Shown piece by piece: positions 1-7,400 of a DNA stretch of 9,430 bases. The DNA lies in NCBI GenBank assembly GCA_003230435.1, contig QIDW01000138.1:1-9430 (forward strand). Reading direction: 5' to 3'. This DNA is from Acidimicrobiia bacterium (GTDB lineage Bacteria; Actinomycetota; Acidimicrobiia; Spongiisociales; ZC4RG35). The translations under genes and the position numbers were made by a program. Within the stretch, counting starts at the first letter, position 1; every line of letters starts with the position of its first letter. The notes beneath the pieces are model-generated. The model worked only from the letters and a program-made list of their open reading frames with translations. It was not told the origin of the DNA and searched no databases.

Positions 1-21
1 TCCAGACAGATAACGAAGACG

Positions 22-58
22 CCTGAGGCGAACTCACTCCCTCACCACTTCGCTCAGG
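22..58. repeat. Imperfect inverted repeat (hairpin) of unknown role
   Basis: CCTGAGGCGAA (22-32) pairs with TTCGCTCAGG (49-58). This gives a 10-bp stem with one bulged G and a 16-nt pyrimidine-rich loop. It lies beyond the terminator-like hairpin downstream of thiQ. It could belong to the 3' end or terminator of a gene outside the window on the plus strand. Nothing else recognisable lies in positions 1-60. Confidence 0.35.
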
Positions 59-60
59 TA

Positions 61-95
61 GAGAAAGACCCCCTCTCCTCCCAGGGGGTCTTCTC
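61..95 (-). terminator. Terminator-like hairpin after thiQ
   Basis: AGACCCCCT (66-74) and AGGGGGTCT (83-91) form a perfect 9-bp stem around an 8-nt loop. It extends outward through GAGAA/TTCTC with one unpaired base, to about 61-95. It starts a few bases after the thiQ stop codon (99-101). On the minus strand it is followed by a short pyrimidine stretch (TCTTTCTC) rather than a long U-tract. It may terminate the thi operon and, being symmetrical, could also serve a convergent gene from the left. Confidence 0.6.
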
Positions 96-98
96 GCG

Positions 99-794
99 TC
101 AGTTCAGAAACTCGGCAACCCACTCATCTACAGGGTTGGCGAGGATCTCGTCGATGCGGCCGGTCTGGACGATTGACCCCTCCCGCATGATCGCCAGACG
201 GTCGGCCAGCGCCGATGCCTCGTCCCGGTCGTGAGTGACAATGACAGCGGTTACGCCGCGTTTGTCGAGTACTCGGCGTGTGTCGAGAACGAGTCGCTTT
301 CGAAGGTTGCGGTCGAGAGCTCCGAGCGGCTCGTCCAACATCACCAGACGCGGCTCGGGTGCCAGTGTTCGCGCCAACGCGACTCGCTGTTTCTCCCCGC
401 CCGACAGGGAGTCGATTGGACGGTCTTCAAAACCACTGAGGTCCACCCACTCGAGAGCCTTGCTCACTTCCTCGACGACGTTGTCGTGCCCGGCCATCTT
501 CAGTCCGAATGCGACGTTTCCAGCAACGTCCATATGAGGAAAGAGGGCATAACCCTGGAACATCAGCCCGAACCGACGTAAGTGGCTTGGCACTCCGATA
601 ATCGATTCACCGTCCCACGTGATGTCGCCGGACTGAATCTCCGCCAGGCCTGCCACAGCTCGCAACAAGGTGGTCTTGCCGGATCCTGAGGGTCCGAGGA
701 CGGCCACGATTTCGCCGGCAGTGACGCTCAGCGACGCGTTTTTCAGCACCTGTGCATCACCAAGTGTCACGTCGATTGTGGCTACCCCGAGCAT
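99..794 (-). CDS. thiQ: Thiamine ABC transporter ATP-binding protein
   Basis: This is the ATPase subunit that powers import through the ThiP permease, acting on the cytoplasmic face of the membrane. The 231-residue product is a typical length for a short ABC importer ATPase without a C-terminal regulatory domain. Visible motifs are Walker A GPSGSGKTT (residues 34-42), the Q-loop glutamine at 80 (MFQGYALFPH), signature LSGGEKQR (130-137), Walker B ending LDEP (153-156), D-loop GALD (158-161) and the switch histidine at 188 (VTHDRDEA). The frame is open far upstream, but the ATG at 794 is chosen because it overlaps the thiP stop in the sequence TGATG and places MLGVATIDV just before the ABC core. 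The thiQ name rests on operon position behind a TPP riboswitch and thiB-like and thiP-like partners. Sequence alone would also allow an iron- or spermidine-type ATPase. The gene is intact, unlike its two upstream partners. Confidence 0.85.
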   Translation of the reverse strand: MLGVATIDVTLGDAQVLKNASLSVTAGEIVAVLGPSGSGKTTLLRAVAGLAEIQSGDITWDGESIIGVPSHLRRFGLMFQGYALFPHMDVAGNVAFGLKMAGHDNVVEEVSKALEWVDLSGFEDRPIDSLSGGEKQRVALARTLAPEPRLVMLDEPLGALDRNLRKRLVLDTRRVLDKRGVTAVIVTHDRDEASALADRLAIMREGSIVQTGRIDEILANPVDEWVAEFLN

Positions 795-2327
795 CAGAAC
801 CTGCCGATCTCGCCAACCTGGGCACGGTCGATCCACATGACGATTCCTGCGGTGAGGACAGCGAGGACAACAGCCATCGCCATCGCCATGCCAAATGATG
901 TCTCGCCGGGGCGACCGAGCAGTCGGAAGATCATGGTTGGGATCGTCGGCGTGTTTGGCCGCGCGACAAAAGACGTGGCACCGAATTCGCCGAGGGATAC
1001 AACGAAGGCGAATGCGGCCCCAACGAGGGCAGCCTTGCTGACTATCGGAAGGTCGATCTCTCTCCAAACTCGGGAGGGAGACGCGCCGAGTACTGTTGCC
1101 GCCTCTCTTGTTTCGGCCGGTATGGATCGCAACGTCGGAACGGTCGAGCGGACTACGAAGGGCACGGCCACCAGGGCGTGAGCGATGGGTACCAGCCACG
1201 CCGATGCTCGAAGATCGACCGGCCAGTCGAGAGCGACAATGAAACCGAACCCAACGGTCACGGCTGATGTTCCGAGAGGCAGCATCAGAGTGAGGTCAAA
1301 CCATCTCGAGAGAGAACCTCCTCGACGCCTGGTGATCACAGCTGCTGCCATCACGCCCACCATGGTGGCGATGCCCATCGCGATAAAGGCAAAAAGAAGG
1401 CTGTTCCCCACCGCGGAGATTGGGCGTCCGACAACGCGATCTGTTTCGAACAGCCCGCGGTAGAACTCACCGGAGAGGGAGCGTGTCAGGAGTGCGAGCA
1501 AGGGAATGGAAAGCGCTCCGATCGTCGCCATAACTGACAGGGCCACCGCGACCCGGCCGGGACCGCGGGGGATACGACGGTTGGAAGCTCGCTCCAACGT
1601 CCAGGTGACTGATTTTTTCTCCTGGTACCTCGAATAGGCGTAGAGGGCGCCTGTGACGCCGACCAACTGGACGACCGCCAGGGCGGCCGCGAGCGGCAGG
1701 TCGAACAAAGTGACCGCCTGCCGATAGATCTCAACCTCGAGGGTCGCATACTCAAAACCTCCGAGGATCAGAACAACGCCGAACGATGTGAATGTGAAGA
1801 GGAAAACTATTGAGGAGGCAGCGGCAATAGCCGGACCGAGGAGCGGCAGGGTGATCCGGCGGAACACCTCCCAACCGGTTGCCCCGAGGACACGAGCGGA
1901 CTCCTCGAGCTGGGGGTCGATTCTCGACCAAAGGGTCGACACGGTCCTGACGACGACGGCAGTATTGAAAAAGACGTGAGCGGCGAGGATTGCCCAGATC
2001 GAGCCGCTGAAGCCGAGGGACACAAAAGCCGTTCCGACTACAACGGTCGGAAGCACAAACGGCACCGTGATCAGGGCTGTGGCGAATCGTCTTCCACGAA
2101 ACTCATATGTGGAGATGGCCCAGGTGAGAGGTGCGGCGACGACAAGGGTCAAGATCGTCGAAACGGTTGCCTGCCACAAGTAGCCGGGCTTCCAGGCCGT
2201 TGACACCGATGTTGAGCTCCGCCAGGCCAAGCCCGAGGATGCGGGCAACCGGGTAGATGAAGAAGTATCCAATGAAGACCACCGGGACGGCAGCAACTGC
2301 CACCCATCCCCAGCTGATCTTCCTCAT
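794..2327 (-). pseudogene. thiP: Thiamine ABC transporter permease, frameshifted near its N-terminus
   Basis: This is a double-length importer permease of the ThiP/iron-type family, forming both halves of the membrane channel. The start is the ATG at 2327, in a TGATG overlap with the thiB stop. It opens with MRKISWGW and a first hydrophobic helix (about residues 8-30). After roughly 45 residues (...LNIGVNGL) the homology moves to another frame at WKPGYLWQATVSTILTL and runs to the stop at 794. The shift lies about 2188-2205: dropping one base, or adding two, joins the frames. Two EAA loops that dock the ATPase are visible: EESARVLGATGWEVFRRITL and REAATVLGASPSRVWREIDL. Hydrophobic stretches occur throughout, about 500 residues in total, the normal size for a fused two-domain permease. 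As written, only a short peptide would be made. The lesion may be real decay or a one-base sequence error. No natural alternative start restores the first helix. Confidence 0.8.
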
Positions 2328-3360
2328 CAGCCCTCCATCACCTCGATCCATTCTTTGATCCATCGATCCCGGTTCTCGGCGATGTACCTGGCGGAGAAAC
2401 GCGTCGGGTCTTCGGGGACGGTCGCGTAGTCGACGAATTCCTGGGGAAGCTCAGCATCCTGGTTTGCGGGGAAGACAAACCAGGTGAGGGGGATCGTCTC
2501 CTGGAACTCGACTGAGAGCATGAAATCGACCAATTTGCCGGCGGCTTCTGGGTAGTCGGTCCCGGCAAGGACCCCGGCGTATTCCACTTGCCGGTAGCAG
2601 CCGGCCTCGATCACCCCGGTCGGAGCTATGTCGGTTGGCTCCTTTGCGAATATCACTTCTGCCGGGGGAGACGACGCGTAGGACACGACCATGGAGCTCT
2701 GGCCCCCGTATCGCAAGAAGTCGCCGTAATAGGCGGAGTCCCAGTCGGCGGCGACATTGACTCCGGCTCGTCTCAGGTCGGCCCAGTAGTCGAGCCAGCC
2801 CTCCTCACCGAACTCATCGATGGTCGCCAGCATGAAGGCGAGGCCGGGTGCTCCACGGTGAGGAAGCTCGCATACAGGTTGGCCCTCAGATCGGCCAGGT
2901 CGTCCGGGACCACCAGCTGGGTCGACTCAAACCACGACTTGTCGTAGTTGATGCACACATCTCCAAAGTCGATCGGTGTGACTCGGTACTCGCGGTCGAC
3001 CAAATCCGGCGGGACCCGATTGATGTCTTTGGCCTTGTGGATCAAGAAGATCTCCTCGTCGAGAGCCCTGGACAGAAAAGTGTCGTCGACGCCAAACAGA
3101 ACGTCGGCCAGAGGGTTGTCCTTGCTGAGAATGGCCTGGTTGACCATTGAGCCGGCGTCCCCGGCTGCGATGACTTTGACCTCGATCCCCGTATCCGCGG
3201 TGAAGGAGGCGAAGGTGGCCTCCGTCGCTCCACCGGCGAAGGAATCGTGAGCCAGGAGAGTGATGGTTTGCGGGCTTTCCTCGGAGTCACCGCTAGAGCA
3301 GGCAGAGACCACCAAGGCCAGGGCCATGACGGCACCGACAGTCGTTCGGATGCGGCTCAT
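2327..3360 (-). pseudogene. thiB: Thiamine-binding periplasmic lipoprotein, disrupted by a small deletion
   Basis: This is the solute-binding component that captures thiamine outside the membrane and delivers it to ThiP. The ATG at 3360 is chosen because GGAAGGAG lies just upstream and it starts a lipoprotein signal: MSRIRTT, a hydrophobic core, then LVVSAC with the cysteine as the lipid anchor. ThiB-like features follow: ITLLAHDSFAGG, NPLADVLFGVDDTFL, and later SSMVVSYASSPPAE, QETIPLTWFVFPAN and RWIKEWIEVMEG. The frame breaks at about 2846-2853. LTVE runs out of frame and homology resumes with PGLAFMLATIDEFG. The family normally has a DPxTSxPGL segment here. The missing residues and the frame change fit a net loss of about 16 bases. 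The upstream frame reads on into unrelated sequence and stops at 2773. The gene is led by a TPP riboswitch. It is probably non-functional as sequenced unless the deletion is an artefact. Confidence 0.82.
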
Positions 3361-3361
3361 C

Positions 3362-3370
3362 GTCTCCTTC
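3362..3370 (-). promoter_or_regulatory. Strong Shine-Dalgarno of thiB
   Basis: On the minus strand, GGAAGGAGACG immediately precedes the ATG at 3360. It decides the start in favour of MSRIRTT over the in-frame codon eight residues upstream. It sits downstream of the TPP aptamer, so it is a candidate target of translational control. CTCC a few bases upstream (in GCTCCCACC) could pair with its GGAG. Confidence 0.6.
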
Positions 3371-3393
3371 CTCGGTGGGAGCAATGAGGGCTG

Positions 3394-3484
3394 AGGGTCC
3401 CTGCGCCGGCATTACCCGGGTCAGGTTCGGTCGGTCGGAGCCTCTCGAGGCTCCCTCTCAGCCCGGTGCTACCGAGCTCCCGTC
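3394..3484 (-). ncRNA. TPP riboswitch (THI element) in the thiB leader
   Basis: Read on the minus strand, this holds the conserved blocks of the thiamine pyrophosphate aptamer in the right order. GCTCGGT-AGC-ACCGGGC is a P2-like hairpin, followed by CTGAGA (3456-3461). An extra P3 hairpin follows (GGAGCC/GGCTCC), then AACCTGA (3421-3427). The last block is CCGGGTAATGCCGGCGCAGGGA, the P4/P5 region (about 3398-3419). TPP riboswitches repress thiamine synthesis or transport genes when TPP is abundant. Its position directly upstream of a thiB-like gene supports naming the downstream genes as thiamine transport genes. It probably acts on translation, since no terminator with a U-tract lies between it and the ATG. 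Confidence 0.93.
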
Positions 3485-3490
3485 TCTGCG

Positions 3491-3496
3491 AGTGTA
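3491..3496 (-). promoter_or_regulatory. Possible -10 box of the thi operon
   Basis: TACACT on the minus strand matches the actinobacterial TAnnnT -10 pattern. A start about 7 nt downstream (near 3484) would begin the transcript at the 5' edge of the TPP aptamer, as expected. The -35 region would fall inside one arm of the adjacent palindrome and shows no clear match. This is inference from a short motif. Confidence 0.4.
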
Positions 3497-3501
3497 CCCC
3501 A

Positions 3502-3558
3502 ACCCTTTTGTGAAGATTTACGCGGGGTCTATACCCGCGTAAATCTTCACAAAAGGGT
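3502..3558. repeat. Perfect 25-bp inverted repeat between fabF and the thi operon
   Basis: Arms 3502-3526 and 3534-3558 are exact reverse complements, with a 7-nt spacer (gtctata). Each arm begins ACCCTTTTGTGAAGATTT and ends at the GCGGG core. The right arm touches the last gene of the minus-strand fatty-acid operon: its final base is within the fabF stop codon. In RNA it would form a very stable 25-bp hairpin. It may terminate the operon, but there is no U-tract on the minus-strand side, where TTGGGG follows. It also overlaps the presumed -35 area of the thi promoter. Alternatives are an RNase III-processed 3' end or a copy of a dispersed palindromic repeat. Confidence 0.85.
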
Positions 3559-4724
3559 CATTTGACCGGGGAAATGGCGATGACGGTGTTGTGGCCGCCA
3601 AAGCCGAAGGAGTTGGAGAGAGCCGGGCCCGGTTGCCACGGTCTGGTCTCCTGGACGATGTCGGTCAGAGGGATGTCGGGGTCTCGCTCATTCATACCGA
3701 CGTTCGGCGGCAGCTCACAGCGACGTATCGCCTCGACTACGACGGCGGCTTCAATCGACCCCGATGCACCAAGGCCATGGCCGGTCGTTCCTTTGATCGA
3801 AGAGACTGCTGGCTGAACTTTGCCGAAGACGCGGGCGATCACGCCACCTTCGGTGTGGTCATTGAGTTCGGTGCCGGTGCCGTGGGCGTTTATGTAAGAG
3901 ACATCCGATGGGTCCAGACTCGCGTCTTCCATGGCCAATCGAACAGCCCGTTCCGCCCCCTCACCCTCAGGGTGGGGTGCGGTGATGTGATAGGCGTCTG
4001 CCGTGGAGGCCGCTCCCACGATCTCGGCGATCGGGGAAGCCCCTCTCGCGCCGGCAACCTCCGCTGCTTCGAGAATGAGGATGGCCGCTCCCTCACCCAT
4101 CACAAAACCATCACGATCAGTATCGAAGGGGCGAGCGAAGCCCGAAGGTGACAGAGCCCGGGCAGCCTTGAAACCCTCGCGGGCTGATCTGATCGCCGCC
4201 GCCTCCGCCCCACCTACCACTACGGCGTCTGCGTATCCCCACTGAATCTGTCGAAGGCCATCGAGAATGGCCTGGCTGCCGGCAGCACATGCGACCACCG
4301 GGGTTGTGACCTGGCCTCCGAAGCCGTACTTGATCGAGATGGCTGCCGCAGCGGCGTTCGCCATCATCATCGGAATCGAGAATGGCGATGGCCGCGGTTC
4401 GTCCTCTTTGGAGTCGTCGTAGAGCCGTTGAAGCGATTGGAGGCCACCAATCCCGGTGCCGAGGATCACCGAGATTCGATGCGGGTCGGCCGCCAGCGGT
4501 CCCGACTGACCGAAGGCTTCGTCCGCCGCCACCAGGGCGAACTGCGTGAAGGCGTCCAGACGCCGGGACTCTCGACGTGGAATCCAGGGTGAAGGGTCCC
4601 AATTGTCGATTAGCCGGGGAGCAGGTCCTGGCGGTTGCTGCAGCCCCTTCCACAAGTCGTCCATGCCGATGCCAGGAGCGCCAACAGCTCCAACACCGGT
4701 TACGACCACGCGTCTTCTATCCAT
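3558..4724 (-). CDS. Beta-ketoacyl-ACP synthase (FabF/KAS II type)
   Basis: This is a condensing enzyme of the thiolase-fold ketosynthase family, joining a malonyl unit to an acyl chain by decarboxylative condensation. The ATG at 4724 is chosen: it gives MDRRRVVVTGVGAVGAPG, the usual family N-terminus, with CAGGG a few bases upstream. A GTG at 4748, overlapping the SDR stop as GTGA, would add eight residues. The 388-residue product is slightly shorter than the roughly 410 usual for FabF. The Cys-His-His triad is visible: C146 in VVACAAGSQAI, H281 in INAHGTGTELND and H316 in IKGTTGHGLGASGS, with K311 in the last motif. PFDTDRDGFVMGEGA (199-213) and NSFGFGGHN near the C-terminus are also typical. 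It is the last gene of a run with an acyl-CoA dehydrogenase and an SDR. That suggests a specialised acyl-modifying role rather than the housekeeping fab cluster, since no acpP or fabD is adjacent. The exact substrate cannot be read from sequence. Confidence 0.9.
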   Translation of the reverse strand: MDRRRVVVTGVGAVGAPGIGMDDLWKGLQQPPGPAPRLIDNWDPSPWIPRRESRRLDAFTQFALVAADEAFGQSGPLAADPHRISVILGTGIGGLQSLQRLYDDSKEDEPRPSPFSIPMMMANAAAAAISIKYGFGGQVTTPVVACAAGSQAILDGLRQIQWGYADAVVVGGAEAAAIRSAREGFKAARALSPSGFARPFDTDRDGFVMGEGAAILILEAAEVAGARGASPIAEIVGAASTADAYHITAPHPEGEGAERAVRLAMEDASLDPSDVSYINAHGTGTELNDHTEGGVIARVFGKVQPAVSSIKGTTGHGLGASGSIEAAVVVEAIRRCELPPNVGMNERDPDIPLTDIVQETRPWQPGPALSNSFGFGGHNTVIAISPVK

Positions 4725-4744
4725 ATGCCCTGATTGTGCCGCAT

Positions 4745-5515
4745 TCACCCCGGAAACACAGATCGTTGCAGCTTGCGCATTCCCTCAATCCACCTGTCGT
4801 AGTCGTTGGCCTTGTTCTGGAAGAAGCGCTCGACGTCGGGATGTGGGAGGATCAGAAAACTCTCATGTGCGATCCCATCGACCACGGCATCGGCCACGGC
4901 TGCGGCTTCTATCAGGTCGGGACCCAGCAAGGCCTCGAACTCGGTTGCCGTACGGACAAACGGTGTGTTCACCCCCATGGGGCATAGACAACTCACCTTG
5001 ACTCCGGCGTAGCCGTAGGTCACAGACAGCCACTCCGCGAACGAAACCGCAGCGTGTTTCGTGACCGAATACTGGACAGCCTTTAGGTTGGTGAGGAGAC
5101 CCGCTGCCGATGCTGTCGAGAGAAAGTACCCCTCGCCCCTTGCTACCCATCCGGGAATCAGATGTTTGGCGGCATGCACATGGGACATGAGGTTGACCTG
5201 CCACATCCGGTCCCAATCTGACGGATCGGTCTGCTCGTCGCCGACGAATCCGATGCCGGCGTTGGCGCAGAAGAGATCGATCGGCCCGAACCGATCCTCG
5301 GTCTCCTCGATCAGTGCCTTGTTGGCGTCAGGATCAGAGACATCGGTTTGTCTGGCGATGGCACCAATGTCGGCGGCTACCCCTTCAACAGTCGTCATGT
5401 TGAGGTCGGCGAGAACCAACCCAGCGGGAGACTCCTCTGCGAATCGACGGGCCAGAGCTTCACCAATCCCGCTGCCGGCACCCGTGATGACGATGACTTT
5501 GTCTTTCAGATGCAA
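4745..5515 (-). CDS. SDR family NAD(P)-dependent oxidoreductase
   Basis: This is a classical short-chain dehydrogenase/reductase of 256 residues, a normal length, and a cytoplasmic Rossmann-fold enzyme that oxidises or reduces an alcohol/ketone. Visible motifs are the cofactor glycine motif TGAGSGIG (11-18), an acidic D37 at the end of the second strand (VLADLN, which favours NAD over NADP), NAG (85-87) and N108. The catalytic serine is about S136, with Y149 and K153 in YSVTK. CPMGVNTPF follows, in place of the usual PG loop. The start is a TTG at 5515; there is no ATG nearby and no clear Shine-Dalgarno. It begins 6 nt after, and in the same frame as, the acyl-CoA dehydrogenase stop codon. 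Translational coupling or reinitiation is therefore likely. Its own TGA overlaps a possible GTG start of the ketosynthase gene. Between those two genes it may act on a hydroxyacyl or ketoacyl thioester, but that is inferred from context only. Confidence 0.88.
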   Translation of the reverse strand: MHLKDKVIVITGAGSGIGEALARRFAEESPAGLVLADLNMTTVEGVAADIGAIARQTDVSDPDANKALIEETEDRFGPIDLFCANAGIGFVGDEQTDPSDWDRMWQVNLMSHVHAAKHLIPGWVARGEGYFLSTASAAGLLTNLKAVQYSVTKHAAVSFAEWLSVTYGYAGVKVSCLCPMGVNTPFVRTATEFEALLGPDLIEAAAVADAVVDGIAHESFLILPHPDVERFFQNKANDYDRWIEGMRKLQRSVFPG

Positions 5516-5521
5516 GGTGAT

Positions 5522-7306
5522 CTAGAGCTGGGCGTCGGCCAGAAGCTTGTTTCCAGCCTTGATCGTGGGGATCAGACCGTTGGCTTGCGGCAGGAGATGC
5601 TCACCATAGAAGCGTGCGGTCACGACCTTGCCTGCAACAAAGTCGTCATCGAGCTCGGCAGGCCTCCCCTTTGCTGCGATGGCAGACCTGGCCATCAGCC
5701 AACCAGCGACGACCGTTCCGAACTGGCGGAGGTATGGCGTGGCGCCAGCCAGAGCCTCATCTATCTCCCCGGCGGCAAGACGCTCGCCGAGCCAAGTGGA
5801 CGTGTCTGCGAGACCCTGAAGGGCGTTGGTCAATTCGTCCCTGAACGCGCTCAGGTCGTCGTGCTCGTTCATCTCGTCGAGAACCTGTGCCATCTCGGTG
5901 ATGAACCTGGCTATCACTTCTCCGTTGTCCAGAGGGAGTTTCCGAAGCACCAGATCCATTGCCTGGATTCCGTTGGTGCCCTCATAGATGGGAGCGATGC
6001 GGGCGTCTCGCAGATTCTGAGCGGCTCCGGTCTCCTCGACGTAACCCATTCCGCCATGAACCTGAATGCCGAGTGAGGCCATCTCGACGCCGACTTCGGT
6101 ACACCACGCCTTGACGATCGGAGTGAGCACCGCGAGCCGGTTGTCCGCAACCTGCTTTCGCTCCTCCGAATCGGCATAAAGGGAGAAGTCGGCCTCCTGC
6201 GCGGTTATGTAAAGGAGACACCGTGCCGCTTCGGTGTAGGCCTTCATCGTGAGCAACATGCGTCGCACGTCCGGATGCTCCACGATGGCCACGCTGTCCT
6301 CGGACCCAGCTCCTATCGGCCGGCCCTGCAAACGGTCACGGGCAAAAGCGAGAGCTTGCTGATAGGCCCGCTCTGAGATCGAAAGACCTTCCATTCCGAC
6401 GCCGATGCGGGCTGCATTCATCATCGTGAACATGTTTCGCATGCCGGCCATTTCCTCACCGACTAGATAACCAACGGCCCCATCGCCACTTTCGCCGAAG
6501 GAGATGACGCAAGTGGGCGAAGCGCGGATGCCGAGTTTGTGCTCGATTGAGACGATGGAGTAGTCGTTGCGTGTACCCGGTTCGCCGTTCTCGTCGACGA
6601 TGAACTTCGGTACGAGGAACATGGAGATGCCCCGGGTCCCCTCGGGAGCGTTAGGGGTGCGCGCTAGGACGAGGTGGAGGATGTTGTCGGTTAGGTCGTG
6701 GTCGCCCCACGTGATGAAGATCTTGGTGCCGGAGATCCGGTAGGTGCCGTCGTCCTGCTTTACGGCCTTGGTTCGCAGGGCGCCAACATCTGAGCCGGCT
6801 TCGGGCTCTGTGAGGTTCATCGTCCCCGTCCACTCACCACTCACGAGCTTCTCCAGATAAGTCTGCTGCAGGTAGTCGGAGCCGTGGGTAACGAGCGCAA
6901 TAACGGCGCCGTGGGTGAGCATCGGACAGAGGGCGAATGCGAGGTTCGCTGATTTGTACATCTCGTCGATGGCAACACCGACCGTGTGTGGGAGCCCTCC
7001 CCCGCCCCATTCGGCGGGCATGTGAGACGCTGACCACCCGGATTCGACGTATTTGTCGTATGCCTCCTTGAAACCAGCGGGAGTCTTTACGTTTCCGTTC
7101 TCGTCGAGAACGGATCCCTGCTCATCACCGACCCGGTTGAGTGGAGCCATCACTTCTGTCACGAATCGAGCAGCCTCCTCGAGGATGACGGAGACCGTTG
7201 CGGGGTCGGCGTGCTGGTAGCCGTTCAGTTTGGAGATTTGTTCCAGGTCAGCGACGTGATTCAGTGTGAAGTTGATGTCGTCGAGGCGGGGTTTGAAGCC
7301 TGACAT
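5522..7306 (-). CDS. Acyl-CoA dehydrogenase, long form with C-terminal domain
   Basis: This is a FAD-dependent enzyme that introduces an alpha-beta double bond into an acyl-CoA, passing electrons to ETF. The product has about 594 residues, resembling the approximately 600-residue subfamily that includes 3-methylthiopropanoyl-CoA dehydrogenase (DmdC) and FadE-like proteins, rather than the approximately 380-residue type. Domains in order: an N-terminal helical part (about 35-160), then a middle beta domain with LTEPEAGSD (165-173) and FITWGDHD. The C-terminal helical domain has VHGGMGYVEET (416-425) and YEGTNGIQAMDLV, with E442 as the likely catalytic base. An extra helical tail spans about 470-594. 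The ATG at 7306 (MSGFKPRLDDINFTL) is chosen because the open frame upstream runs back through the divergent thioredoxin-like gene and shows no family similarity. It is first in an operon with the SDR and ketosynthase genes. Substrate chain length cannot be told; DmdC-like activity is only one possibility. Confidence 0.92.
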   Translation of the reverse strand: MSGFKPRLDDINFTLNHVADLEQISKLNGYQHADPATVSVILEEAARFVTEVMAPLNRVGDEQGSVLDENGNVKTPAGFKEAYDKYVESGWSASHMPAEWGGGGLPHTVGVAIDEMYKSANLAFALCPMLTHGAVIALVTHGSDYLQQTYLEKLVSGEWTGTMNLTEPEAGSDVGALRTKAVKQDDGTYRISGTKIFITWGDHDLTDNILHLVLARTPNAPEGTRGISMFLVPKFIVDENGEPGTRNDYSIVSIEHKLGIRASPTCVISFGESGDGAVGYLVGEEMAGMRNMFTMMNAARIGVGMEGLSISERAYQQALAFARDRLQGRPIGAGSEDSVAIVEHPDVRRMLLTMKAYTEAARCLLYITAQEADFSLYADSEERKQVADNRLAVLTPIVKAWCTEVGVEMASLGIQVHGGMGYVEETGAAQNLRDARIAPIYEGTNGIQAMDLVLRKLPLDNGEVIARFITEMAQVLDEMNEHDDLSAFRDELTNALQGLADTSTWLGERLAAGEIDEALAGATPYLRQFGTVVAGWLMARSAIAAKGRPAELDDDFVAGKVVTARFYGEHLLPQANGLIPTIKAGNKLLADAQL

Positions 7307-7400
7307 GGTCTTGATGGTACCCCCAGCCACCGGGCTAGAACCCTGTGCACACGCTTGATCGGAATGGAGTAAGACTGTTGGCGGTTCAACCTCCTTGCCG
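7307..7400. promoter_or_regulatory. Divergent intergenic region, presumed promoters
   Basis: These 94 bases separate the divergent starts of the acyl-CoA dehydrogenase (minus) and the TlpA-like gene (plus), so both promoters probably lie here. TAAGAC at about 7368 is a weak -10 candidate for the plus-strand gene. No convincing -35 box, operator palindrome or strong Shine-Dalgarno is visible on either side. Confidence 0.4.

Noticed and set aside
795..1199. N-terminal extension of the thiQ frame
   Set aside because: The extension overlaps thiP in another frame, is rich in Arg and Pro and has no ABC similarity. The ATG at 794 in a TGATG overlap is the natural start.
3591..4151. Plus-strand open frame of 186 codons opposite the ketosynthase
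   Set aside because: It is antisense to the Cys-His-His motifs of an intact ketosynthase and has no motif of its own.
5348..6076. Plus-strand open frame of 242 codons opposite the SDR and acyl-CoA dehydrogenase
   Set aside because: It has no recognisable motif and lies wholly antisense to two genes with clear family motifs. It is a GC-rich shadow frame.
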